A stretch of DNA of 64,000 bases, taken from NCBI GenBank assembly GCA_947172415.1, contig OX359199.1:6649884-6713883 (forward strand). Reading direction: 5' to 3'. The stretch comes from Chondrosia reniformis. Lineage: Eukaryota > Porifera > Demospongiae > Chondrillida > Chondrillidae. Made by a program: the position numbers and the translations under genes. This document shows positions 54,901 to 64,000 of this stretch, in pieces. Numbering within the stretch: position 1 is the first letter of the stretch; every line of letters starts with the position of its first letter. The notes beneath the pieces are model-generated. The model was given only the letters and a program-made list of their open reading frames with translations. It searched no databases and was not told the DNA's origin.

Positions 54901-55291
54901 TGATATTTAATGAAATACGTTAATGAAAAGTATTTATGATTCTTGTGATATGTAATACACGCAAACACAAGATTTTTTTCTTTTGTAAGCTCACATCACT
55001 GGTAGCGCCGTAGTGGATTAATCCTCGTGTGTGGAATGGACCGTCCAACATTGCTTTACTTGAAATTACAGGGTCGTCGTCAGCCACTCTTCTGTGTTTT
55101 CGTCTAGTAATGTCTTCTTCCAATTTACCGTCTAAAAAGTCTCCTGGCGCTTCGACATACAATCGACTGGGATCATTTTTAGACATCCACTTCACGTGTT
55201 CCCTTGCATTCAGGCTGATCGGCATAGGAGAGAAACCAATGGCAAGCGAGAATGAAGAGAGGAACAACAGTAGCCATTTACTAGCAGCCAT
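39914..55291 (-). CDS. SORT1: Sortilin-family VPS10 receptor
   Basis: About 19 exons over 15.4 kb, from a signal peptide (MAASKWLLLFLSSFSLAIGF) at 55291 to the stop at 39914. The VPS10 propeller has Asp-box repeats: STNDGSTF (about 50910), SIDGSRTWVARREGIGDQYY (about 49590), LSDDTGSSY (about 45840), SFDGGAEW (about 44140) and ISRDGGINW (about 42770). The 10CC module includes CFNGGDFDRN and CPCTENDYEW (about 41090) and GYRRENEMGG (about 40910). A membrane span VLALGVVFAVLVLLLITIVI lies at about 40560. The tail has YSRM and YQQV (YxxPhi) and ends DDDEDILQP, an acidic dileucine signal. The family carries ligands between Golgi, surface and endosomes. Introns are far longer than elsewhere in the window. 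Exon edges are approximate; which of the five vertebrate family members is closest was not tested. Confidence 0.92.
41412..41822. repeat. 46-bp minisatellite, nine copies, in a sortilin intron
   Basis: Nine almost identical units containing CATAGGGCTGTGGGGCTGGC and AGAGTGAGGTCTAAAATGGA, varying mainly at ACCACA/ACTACA. The last unit lies 20-25 bp from the donor of the exon near 41845. The near identity points to recent expansion. Confidence 0.95.
45370..45655. repeat. About 30-bp minisatellite, eight to nine copies, in a sortilin intron
   Basis: The unit contains CCTATAGCAACCTTCACTGC followed by TACCTATATA. One unit carries a small CGTA insertion. It lies just downstream, on the transcribed strand, of the exon at about 45749-45931. 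Confidence 0.9.
50592..50640. repeat. Perfect 20-bp inverted repeat in a sortilin intron
   Basis: CCCAGAATCATATTAACACT at 50592-50611 pairs perfectly with 50621-50640 around a 9-base loop. It could be a foldback-element remnant. Confidence 0.85.
51436..51640. mobile_element. Interspersed CCTATAGG repeat family, copy 1
   Basis: Begins GCCTATAGGGGAATTAAACC, then GAGAGCTTTAGATGAAGATA, and continues to CCCTTCATCAGTGATCC. Related segments occur at 52473-52600, about 58990-59105 and 60262-60575. No coding capacity; lies in a sortilin intron. Confidence 0.75.
52024..52305. repeat. 21-bp minisatellite, about 13 copies, in a sortilin intron
   Basis: The unit is close to GTGTACAGGAACCGCCCCCA plus one base, with CCACC/CCGCC variants. 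Since 21 is a multiple of 3, all frames stay open and spurious heptapeptide ORFs appear on both strands. Confidence 0.95.
52473..52600. mobile_element. Interspersed CCTATAGG repeat family, copy 2
   Basis: Begins GGCCTATAGGGAACTAAAAG, then GAGAGCTTTGAATGAAGATA, and keeps the CCCTTTATCAGTGACCC segment. It is shorter than copy 1. It lies in a sortilin intron about 830 bp from copy 1 in the same orientation. Confidence 0.75.
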
Positions 55292-55588
55292 TTTCCCTTG
55301 CCTATGAATGTAAGTATAGTGAGCTGATTGTATGCCAAGTATTTTTCATCTCCCCCCCCCTTAAGTAGGCAAGGTGTAGTTGTACACGTAATGATGTTAA
55401 GGCTGTACTACCTACCCGGAATGATCTCGTAACAACGCGAAATATTATTTTATGAAAGCATAAGACAGAAAATTTACAGAATTTTTACTACTAATTGTAG
55501 GTGTTTAATTGCATTCATTGGTTTCTCTGAGTCTATAGCTATCTATAAAAGGAATTTGAAGGAGACTGTACCCATACGTGACTTTACT
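55292..55588. promoter_or_regulatory. 297-bp divergent region between sortilin and the ADAMTS-like gene
   Basis: The two genes are head to head. A C-run of nine lies near 55352. The sortilin ATG sits in AAAATGGCTGC. No TATA box or X-box is evident. Confidence 0.5.
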
Positions 55589-58500
55589 ATGGCAGTGAAA
55601 TTGTTCAGGTATTAGTAAGCACTTTATTTTTAATTTTGCGACAACAACTCTATCTCGCTTCCTTTCTATTGCAGTTTTCCTTTTTATTTGCTCTTTACAC
55701 TTTGGAAAGTAAACCTTTGTTTAAGTGCTGCCTTTCCAGCTCAGCAAAGCGTATCCGTAAGTCTGTCTAAAGTATACAATTTTCTAATAACGTCCTCTGA
55801 TAGATAAACCAAATACTTGTATCTCTTTGCAGGATTCGAGAGAGAAATCTACCATTTGGAAATTGCAATCTACTTGCAGACCTGAATTTACAATCTGTCA
55901 AGAAAGGAATTTTACTAGGTCAGTCAAAAAGCCGCAGGTAATATGTGCCAGATTTAAGTAAACTAACTCCTTAAAGGAACAACTCCACATGGACATAATA
56001 GATGTTCAGTCATGCATCACAATGCTAGAATGTGCCTTCTAGAAAAAATGTCTGCTCTTCACATCTGTTGAGAGAGAGCAGTTGTACTCTAGAGGCATTA
56101 ATGAATACCTATGTAGTTTAACAGGATAAATCAAATACTATTAGCTTTCTTATAATGCGGCTATGAATAATATAGTTTAGACTATAGTGAATAATGTATT
56201 GCAGTGTCCCTTCTACTACAGTGAGGACAAAGCGGAATGTGCTATTCTTAAGAAACGTTTCTGCAGTTGCCCAGAAAGTGTGAGTCACATGTATATCACA
56301 TGACCAATTGGCTTACTGAATAAACTTGTGCATATATCTCATTGTTCTTATAGCCTCATTTGTACAGTTGTCCTAAATATTGTATTTCAAAGCAAATTTT
56401 TTCAGCATACTCTGAATGTTATAACCAAATATTCAACTCACTGGTATCTATTTCAAGCCACTTTTGAAAGGTTAAATTGTGCAAATTCCAGCCATAAAGG
56501 AAGAGTACTGTTCACATATCTAATATTTAATATGAAGTAGCCATTATGCTATGTTGGTAAGGTGGTGTATATCTTTGGAGATTTGTGTCCGGTTTACATT
56601 TTGACAGAACCAAATCATAAGCTCCTGGTCAAGAGTGATGTTATATGGAAGTGTCTCTTAATTGAATTAGCCAGCACACTTCACATGCATGTTACTGTAT
56701 TACCAAGGGTGCACTCAGTATTAAATATCAAAGTGGTTAGCCAAATTGTTACGTAATGATCTGTCTGAACCTCAGTAAGTTAATACCCAGGTTGTAACAA
56801 GTTATACCTGTTAATAGCGAATATACATATATTTACTGTATGAAGGAATACCTATTTTATGTGTCCTAAAACAAAGATTACTAGTTAATTGAATACAGTG
56901 GAACCTCTCAGTTATGACCATCTCTGAGACTGTGGTAGATTAATTTTCAAAATAGAGAAATTGAAATAGAGAATAATATTAATAATTTTAGTAATTCAAA
57001 AAGTAGTAACATTTTGAGGTCTGTACACATATGTACAGTACAATCATCACGTAATATTAGACTGTATGTAGTGTGGGATTTTCATATATATTCAAGATGT
57101 TTTCAAAAGAGCGCATGCCTAACTGTACAACGTATATTGTAAATTGAGTGTGTATAATCAACAGACTTTATTGAGTGCTAACTGGATACTTAACCAACTA
57201 TAAGTGAAAAATCAAAAGGAAATGGTAGTGGGGGCGTGTGTTGTTAGAGGTTGTAAACATGGCCATCAATTAGCTAGAGCTATTAATAACAGATAGCATT
57301 TAAATGTATGTATTATATAATTATAACATACGTAAATGCATACGTAGCAACTCTCATATCAACATTGATGAACAATTTCAATAGATGCATCACTTTTTAA
57401 TGTTATAGGATGAAGGTTGCTGTGAGGCTCTTGATACCAATGTTGTCATAGAAACATGCCATTCCTGTCCAAATACAGCTGATAAGAGTTTAAGTGTCAC
57501 GTGTTATCAGCAGCAAAGATTTAAGACAACATCTGAAAGTAAAAAGATATATTACATTACATTATTTACATTAGATTAGCGTACCATTTTTATTGTAACT
57601 TGCACTGTATATTTATATTGCTATTTTAACAATACCAGTATATAGTAGTAATTATTTAAACCAATTTGTGTTCTTCTTGCAGGAATTCAGTCATTTGTGA
57701 AGTTACCAGAGAAAACCAAAGAATTTCAGATCTTCAAAGTAGATGCTGTAGATTTCAGTAAGATGAGATTTGAAACATAAACAGATAAAATATATAGTTC
57801 AATAGCTCAAGACAGGCACTTTATAGCCATATGAGTGTTTTAGGCAATTCCTACCATTTCCAGCTAAAGATTACCATTTCAAAGCCCCTTATGATGTTGC
57901 CCTGGAAACACAAAAACACAACAACTTATGTGTCATTCGATAGGTATCAGTGGCGCGCCATCATGTCGATAGGGTTGAGAAAAGAAATCGTTCTTGTTAC
58001 ATAGCTTAACCAGTCATAACTGAGTGTTAAAATTATGCAGTATCCACCCCCTTAGGTAATCTGTCCAGATGTTGCTATGTACACAGTAATAATGCTAAGT
58101 TATTGTTGTAATTATAAACCTGTCTTCCAAGTACTGTACCCAAGTTCTGTTGTTGTTGTAGTGATACATATGGCTGATGGACAATTTGGAACTTTGGGAA
58201 CTGCTATTACAAGATTAAATGGTAACTTACTAAAGCAGCGAAAAACTGGAAATTGGACACAGGTTTTTCTTAGTATTCCTTTAAGAGATGAACTTGAAAT
58301 CACCTTTCAATCACAGGTATATGAGATGCATTCTCCCACCTAACCACTCACCTTATCATCCACCTAACCACCTAACCACCCAATAATCCATCCATCCATC
58401 CATCTATCCATCCATCCACACATCCATCTATCTATCTATCCATCCACCCGCCGGTCAATGCATCCACTCATCAATCCATCCACCCACCCATCTATCCATT

Positions 58501-61500
58501 CATCCACCCAAGCACCCCTACATCCATTGATATATAATCTATACTGCACTACTTATATATAACTTTAGGTTCCACAAGATATTATCTATTCATACAAAGT
58601 ATCTTCTGAAAGAAGTGTTATGTTGTTTGGAGGTGGCTATTCTTCTTCTTCCTGTGCAAAGTCTCCTTCCAACATTTTAAGCAGACTCTTTTCCTGGGAG
58701 TACTCAAGCTTTTCAGATTGTTCGGCTGATTGTGGACAAGGGATAAGAATAAAACATCCTCACTGTAGATTCAATGGTGGAACTCCAGCCAATGACAACG
58801 ACTGCTGCCGAGCCGGATTGCCAAAGCCTGACCCCATAAAGGAAGGATGTGGAACAGAAATCTGTTCACCAAGGTATGTTTGTAACAAGAGAGATGCATT
58901 GAACTAGGTTACCAGTGCATTTTATATGTGCATACACATAATCCTATTGATGTGGTTATAAGACTAAAGAAAAAATAGATTGTTTTCCTAAAATTAATAC
59001 TTATGGAAAGTCTAAGGAGCTTTCAAATTTTCTTTCCAATTCTCTTTCTAGTAATTCCATCCCTCAGTAGTGCCAGTCTTTTTGTCTTCTTCTCTAAGTA
59101 CTGCAAAATATATTACAAACTAATATATGTACATACATTATTCTTATCTTTCCTAATGAACATATGTAGGTGAGAATTACATACAAGAGTAATATTAAGT
59201 TATGGCCATGCTTAGTGGTCACTTTAAAACCATGCAGCTATAATCATATAATTACAGTAGTGATACTTGTATTGTCTACATAGTGTCCAGAAAGTACTTA
59301 AGAGCCCTTCGTAATAGCCTATAGTGGCCTGTTAAAGAATGACTTAATAGATATTTTTATTAAGTTATAGATCTCTGATATATGCAGTTAATGTAATCAA
59401 TTTTCTTAAGCAAGTTGACTCGTATTTGAAATCCAACCCCACAAAGGGGTTATAAAGTCATTAGCCAATGAAGTGTCATTTTATTGTCAACCATTCAAAA
59501 TTGTATTTAAGACCTATTGTGTGAACTGCAAACTACTTCTTGTGGCCAGTTGAATTGTAATAGCTTTGTTATACGTATAAGAGTTAAGAAGTCAGTTATA
59601 GATTAGAGTATCATTTACATAACATTAAGAGATTTATTTTACACCCTTCAAGTGTGTGTTCTCCCTTTCAGGTGGACAACCAGTCCTTGGGGAAGTTGTT
59701 CAGAAACCTGCGGTACCGGTTTCAAAATCAGAACTGTGAATTGTGTGAGGGATATTTCAGACAGTCGACCTCCTAATCTGTTGGAAGACAGTGAATGTGA
59801 TTCTCTGAGTAAACCAAATTCAACAGCAGAATGTGAGGACATATCTCTCTGTGTAGCAGTTTGGAAAACTGGCAACTGGAGTGAGGTATATATTGCATAA
59901 TGATTTTAAGGTTAAAACCATGTAAGGATAAGAAGAGACAATTTCTTGTCTCCTATATGCTAGTTTAATGACAATGTTGTAAATATTCTGTTTTCTTGTC
60001 CATCCAGTGCTCAAATCCTTGTGGCCAAGGCAACCAAACTAGAGATGTGGTTTGCTATACAAAAAACAATAATACTGCAGATGACAGTGCCTGTGCAACA
60101 TTGAGAAAACCCAGTGCAGAACAGAATTGTACAGGTCCGACGACATGTAACTTTGTTTGGTACGAAGGCAGCTGGGGAAAGGTACCCATGAATTATTTAA
60201 GACGCCATATTGCAAATGCTATGATTTTCATACTAGAAAACTAAGGAAACATAAAGAGTAAAACACATTTTTAGACTTAGGGCAGACCTATAGGAGCTTT
60301 GGATGAGGATACAGTTAGTCTTCTTTTCTCCTTTCTCTACTGGGCCATTTATTACATGTACAACATACAAATACACATACACACGTGTGAAGGAGGTACT
60401 GTAGAAATGCATACAGTAGAGAGCTAAGGATCTTGAGAACTTCAAGAAAGTGGTCACTGATGAAGGGTGCTATTCCCAGAAACAGCTGTCTGGCCCAGTA
60501 GAGCAGAAGTTTATATCTGAAACTCTTATATCCTCATCCAAAACTCTCACTAGGTTTATTTCCCTATAGGCCTTTAATTGTAGAATGGACATAGTACTAT
60601 TACGTATATACGTACATACGTATAGAGAATACTAGAAACTTATCTGGGATTATATAACCAAATGAGTATCTAATTAAGTGTGTGGGCAACCCTGAAGTCA
60701 TTGGTTTGTACTTAATGTACTCAGTTTAATTCCTAGAAATTTGTGGGTATTTTTCTATTAGTTGTTAAAATCATAACATTATGATGCTTAAAGTCACTTA
60801 TTTATGATATTAATCAAATTAAAGAATATTAACAATGGGATGACATTAAATTACAGGCAAATTTAATTTGTAATGCATTATTGTGATTGCAAATATATCT
60901 TTTTAATAGCTTGAGTTGTATTAAATATATGTACATAACAATTGCAGTGAACTTGACAAAGTACGTATATGCACATACACTATGTACTTTCCAGTGCTTA
61001 TCATTCACTATGTGAGTAGTAATGAAAAATGAAAATTGTATAAACTATACTTTGTTTTTATTTAGTGTATAGGTTTGTGTGAGAGAGGAGATAATGGGTC
61101 AGCTTACAGAACAGTAAAGTGTTATGTTGAATCTGCCACTAGGAGCAGTCGAGTAGATGACAGATACTGTCTGTTGTACGGAGCTACCGAGCAAAGGCCG
61201 GTGGATATGAAATCTTGTTCATTGACCTGTGCTCCCAGATGGGTGATCAATGTAGTCCTTAATGTAAGATGGGTGATCAATGTAGTCCTTAATGTAAGAT
61301 GGGTGATCAATGTAGTCCTTAATGTAAGATGGGTGATCAATGTAGTCCTTAATGTAAGATGGGTGATCAATGTAGTCCTTAATGTAAGATGGGTGATCAA
61401 TGTAGTCCTTAATGTAAGATGGATGATCAATGTAGTCCTTAATGTAAGATGGATGATCAATGTAGTCCTTAATGTAAGATGGATGATCAATGTAGTCCTT

Positions 61501-62939
61501 AATGTAAGATGGATGATCAATGTAGTCCTTAATGTAAGATGGGTGATCAATGTAGTCCTTAATGTAAGATGGGTGATCAATGTAGTCCTTAATGTAAGAT
61601 GGGTGATCAATGTAGTCCTTAATGTAAGATGGGTGATCAATGTAGTCCTTAATGTAAGATGGATGATCAATGTAGTCCTTAATGTAAGATGGATGATCAA
61701 TGTAGTCCTTAATGTAAGATGGGTGATCAATGTAGTCCTTAATGTAAGATGGATGATCAATGTAGTCCTTAATGTAAGATGGATGATCAATGTAGTCCTT
61801 AATGTAAGATGGATGATCAATGTAGTCCTTAATGTAAGATGGATGATCAATGTAGTCCTTAATGTAAGATGGATGATCAATGTAGTCCTTAATGTAAGAT
61901 GGATGATCAATGTAGTCCTTAATGTAAGATGGATGATCAATGTAGTCCTTAATGTAAGCTTTGTGTTATACTAGAAGCACTGAAAATTTTATGTATATTA
62001 TGTGTTTGAAAATATACATATACGTAGGCTACATAATTTGATTGTTTTAAGGCCTTCAGATGACTGCAGATCAAGCAACAGCTATCCAGTTATCTGAATG
62101 GAATTCAGTTGTAGTTGTGTACATACTTATTTACATACTTATTTACATACTTATTTACATACTTATTTACAAATACACACATGCATAATTTACATACAAG
62201 CTAATGTACATGATACATATGTAGTTACTGATTGATCAGTCCCAATTTGTTCTTTATAGTGCTCTGTCACATGTGGCACTGGTGTCAGTATCAGACAAGT
62301 TACATGTAGGCATTCAAATGGAAGTGATGCTTCGAATCTCTGTGAATCAGAGAAACCGAGCCAATATGTGCCCTGTCACCAACCAGCCTGCCCAACCAGC
62401 CGTAAGTTTGTTATTGGCATGTCACATGACCGGTTACTCTATATGTAAATACACATTGTTATCCCAAAGATGCATGTTATTTATGTATAGGAATTCTGTA
62501 TATAGGCCATTTTTATTAGTACTTACTCAATTTTGAAGTGGCTGAACATAGTCAAAATAACCCTCCCCAACACAGGTGATAGGCTTGCTTTTCATCAGCC
62601 TAGAATAACTACTTGATTCATACATATTCAGAACGAAAATTAATCAATTGCAGTAATATAATGTATGACTGTACGCAATCATAAATGCCATGCATACGTA
62701 TACTGGTAAATGGTAGTTAATAGGTCCCAGCTGGGTTCAGCTTTTAGAGGCTATTTCCACTTTTTCTGATGTTGATATTTAACACTTATGATCCAATTAC
62801 CTATATACGTATTTCTTTAGCTTGTGCAGACACGGAAGGAATTAACTGTAATGATATAGTAGCCCGAGGAAAATGTGATAACTATTACAAACACTTTTGT
62901 TGTGAATGCAAGAGAATAGTGAGCAGTCTATCAGGATGA
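55589..62939 (+). CDS. Secreted ADAMTS-like protein (spacer, five TSP1 repeats, PLAC)
   Basis: Fourteen exons (55589-55608 to 62821-62939) in consistent phase give 629 residues if the first donor of the repeat array is used. Residues 1-34 are a split signal peptide ([17 protein letters not shown]). A furin-like RTKR follows near residue 70, then a Cys-bearing and spacer-like region ([18 protein letters not shown]). Five TSP1 repeats start [55 protein letters not shown] and [14 protein letters not shown]. The C-terminus is a PLAC domain ([20 protein letters not shown]). No metalloprotease HExxH motif is present, hence ADAMTS-like, an extracellular-matrix protein. TSP1 repeats are split across introns between the first Trp and the first Cys. 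The exon 8 acceptor (58144) was chosen to keep the frame. Confidence 0.88.
58378..58520. repeat. CATC/CACC tetranucleotide microsatellite in an intron
   Basis: Imperfect ATCC/ACCC runs in the intron between the exons ending at 58316 and starting at 58569. It makes a pyrimidine-rich stretch before the acceptor. Confidence 0.9.
58990..59105. mobile_element. Interspersed CCTATAGG repeat family, decayed copy 3
   Basis: Retains AGTCTAAGGAGCTTTCAAAT, TAATTCCATCCCTCAGTAGT and TCTTTTTGTCTTCTTCT in the same order as copies 1 and 2, but with many changes. It lies in an intron of the ADAMTS-like gene. Confidence 0.5.
60262..60575. mobile_element. Interspersed CCTATAGG repeat family, inverted-repeat copy 4
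   Basis: The left end reads ACCTATAGGAGCTTTGGATG. The right end, reversed, reads CCTATAGGGAAATAAACCTA then GAGAGTTTTGGATGAGGATA. The internal ACTGATGAAGGGTGCTATTC and GTCTGGCCCAGTAGAG match copies 1 and 2. Both ends are present, showing terminal inverted repeats and a MITE-like structure. No ORF. Confidence 0.75.
61237..61966 (+). repeat. 30-bp array, 24 copies, each with a splice donor
   Basis: Twenty-four units of GATGGGTGATCAATGTAGTC plus CTTAATGTAA, differing almost only at GGG/GGA. The array starts inside the coding exon of the ADAMTS-like gene at the first Trp of TSP1 repeat 5. Every unit ends AAT|GTAAG, a good splice donor. The unit is in frame and encodes the decapeptide [10 protein letters not shown]. 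Read through to the end, the frame closes a few codons after the array, so at least one donor must be used. Confidence 0.95.
62116..62172. repeat. 12-bp repeat, about five copies, in an intron
   Basis: Repeated ACATACTTATTT just before the acceptor region of exon 13 of the ADAMTS-like gene. Confidence 0.85.
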
Positions 62940-63245
62940 ATAGAAAAGTTGAATCATATATATCCCTAGTCATTGATCAAATGTATTGACATTGTTGCAA
63001 TATGTACCCAAACCCTTTGTACAGATGATTTTAATGCAGCTATTTTTGGAATTGTATTTAATCATTTTATTCACACCAATTAATGATTAATTAAGGCATT
63101 TTTATAATTTCTCATGAATTTTCTATCATTTTCATATTTATATATTATACTGTATTATTAATTAGATTATAACTGTAAACAATTATTCTGTCATTGTTTA
63201 TGAATACATATACATATATATACAATGTTTGTATTATTGAAAAGT
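62940..63245. other. Convergent intergenic region, no gene seen
   Basis: Very AT-rich 3' flanks of the ADAMTS-like gene and of the membrane protein gene on the other strand. Confidence 0.6.
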
Positions 63246-64000
63246 TTATTTATTGTTAGAGTTTTCAAATCTAATATTATGTTCTCCGAAAGACGGTTCG
63301 GTGCACTTTAAGCAGCAGCTTTTGGCATCTCTCAGTAATTCTCCACAATCTATATAACACGTAACTCATTGTATAGGACAGCCATGTTTTTTGTACTATA
63401 TACTTATGATAGCTCTAATCTCTTATATTATACTCTGTATATATAAGTATCTCTACCTCTTTGTGCATATAAGTAATATTAAGGCAACATATAAAAAAAC
63501 TTACAATTTCAGTACCCACCTAATCCAGATGCCTTCTTATAGTGTCTAATAACCTCTATAAGTAAGGCCAGTAGAATGAGAGCACACACTATAGAGACTA
63601 CAATCAGGGCTATTAATGTGGTATTAATGCCTAGTGGAGAAGATGAGAGAGAACAAGAAGGAAAGTGTTATGGGAGAGCTGATGGTGGGGGATGGGGGAG
63701 AGCTGATGGTGGGGGATGGGGGAGAGCTGATGGTGAGGGATGGGGGAGAGCTGATGGTGAGGGATGGGGGAGAGCTGATGGTGAGGGATGGGGGAGAGCT
63801 GATGGTGGGGGATGGGGGAGAGCTGATGGTGAGGGATGGGGGAGAGCTGGTGGTGGGGGATGGGGGAGAGCTGATGGTGAGGGATGGGGGAGAGCTGGTG
63901 GTGAGGGATGGGGGAGAGCTGGTGGTGGGGGATGGGGGAGAGCTGGTGGTGAGGGATGGGGGAGAGCTGAGGGGGAGGGTTGGGGGAGAGCTGATGGTGA
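63246..64000 (-). CDS. 3' end of a single-pass membrane protein gene, unrecognised (partial)
   Basis: Two exons are visible, 63520-63630 and 63246-63349. They join in phase (GGA TTA G|AT TGT). The first encodes a transmembrane segment, LIALIVVSIVCALILLALLI, followed by the basic EVIRHYKKASG, so the tail is cytoplasmic. The short tail contains CGELLRDAKSCCLKCTEPS and ends RFENSNNK. The Cys cluster could be palmitoylated (inference). The extracellular part lies beyond the right edge. The intron upstream contains a minisatellite. I do not recognise the family. Confidence 0.6.
63670..64000. repeat. 24-bp minisatellite, about 14 copies, running off the right edge
   Basis: The unit is close to GATGGGGGAGAGCTGATGGT plus GAGG. 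Variants are GGTGGTG and GAGGGA. It lies in the intron of the membrane protein gene and continues past the window end. Confidence 0.95.

Noticed and set aside
61075..61974. A 299-residue + strand and a 272-residue minus strand open frame
   Set aside because: Both exist because a 30-bp unit without stops is repeated 24 times. Only the first part (to about 61263) is coding sequence of the ADAMTS-like gene; the minus frame is a shadow.

Overview
The window looks like nuclear DNA from a basal animal, most probably a demosponge. It is AT-rich with very small introns, it carries animal and ciliary genes (CFAP43, EFCAB10, TEX36, sortilin, an ADAMTS-like protein, NUP107), and it is packed with short minisatellites. 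The species cannot be named from the sequence alone. Family names rest on protein motifs recalled from known homologues. Exon boundaries were read by eye from GT/AG sites, with reading phase checked across junctions for most genes.

Layout. At 1-6378 (+) lie the last four exons of an unrecognised gene. Its largest visible intron holds a complete antisense gene at 437-5602 (-). That gene is a 1696-residue acyl-AMP ligase / carrier protein / ketosynthase enzyme ending in what reads as the NUP98 autopeptidase fold, and it is the most unusual object here. Then follow divergent gene pairs with nearly touching start codons: EFCAB10 (-) / TEX36 (+), 33 bp apart; DHX15 (-) / GTPBP4 (+), 62 bp; MIC60 (-) / a FERM protein (+), 113 bp; CDC26 (-) / CFAP43 (+), 74 bp, with an X-box-like site. 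From 29975 to 32842 no clear gene is seen, only a GC-richer block with broken coding potential. NUP107 (-) and a long-introned sortilin (-) follow. Sortilin is divergent from a secreted ADAMTS-like protein (+) at 55589-62939. The right edge holds the 3' end of a single-pass membrane protein gene (-).

How the genes relate. Three genes near shared promoters are ciliary or sperm-associated (EFCAB10, TEX36, CFAP43). DHX15/PRP43 and GTPBP4/NOG1 both act in 60S ribosome assembly and share one promoter. The nucleoporin link between the NUP98-like domain at 437-835 and NUP107 at 32843-39683 is probably coincidence.

Other highlights are a 24-copy 30-bp array in the ADAMTS-like gene in which each copy carries a splice donor, a 68-bp-arm foldback element with a hammerhead-ribozyme-like centre, a tRNA-Pro gene inside a CFAP43 intron, and a small interspersed inverted-repeat family.
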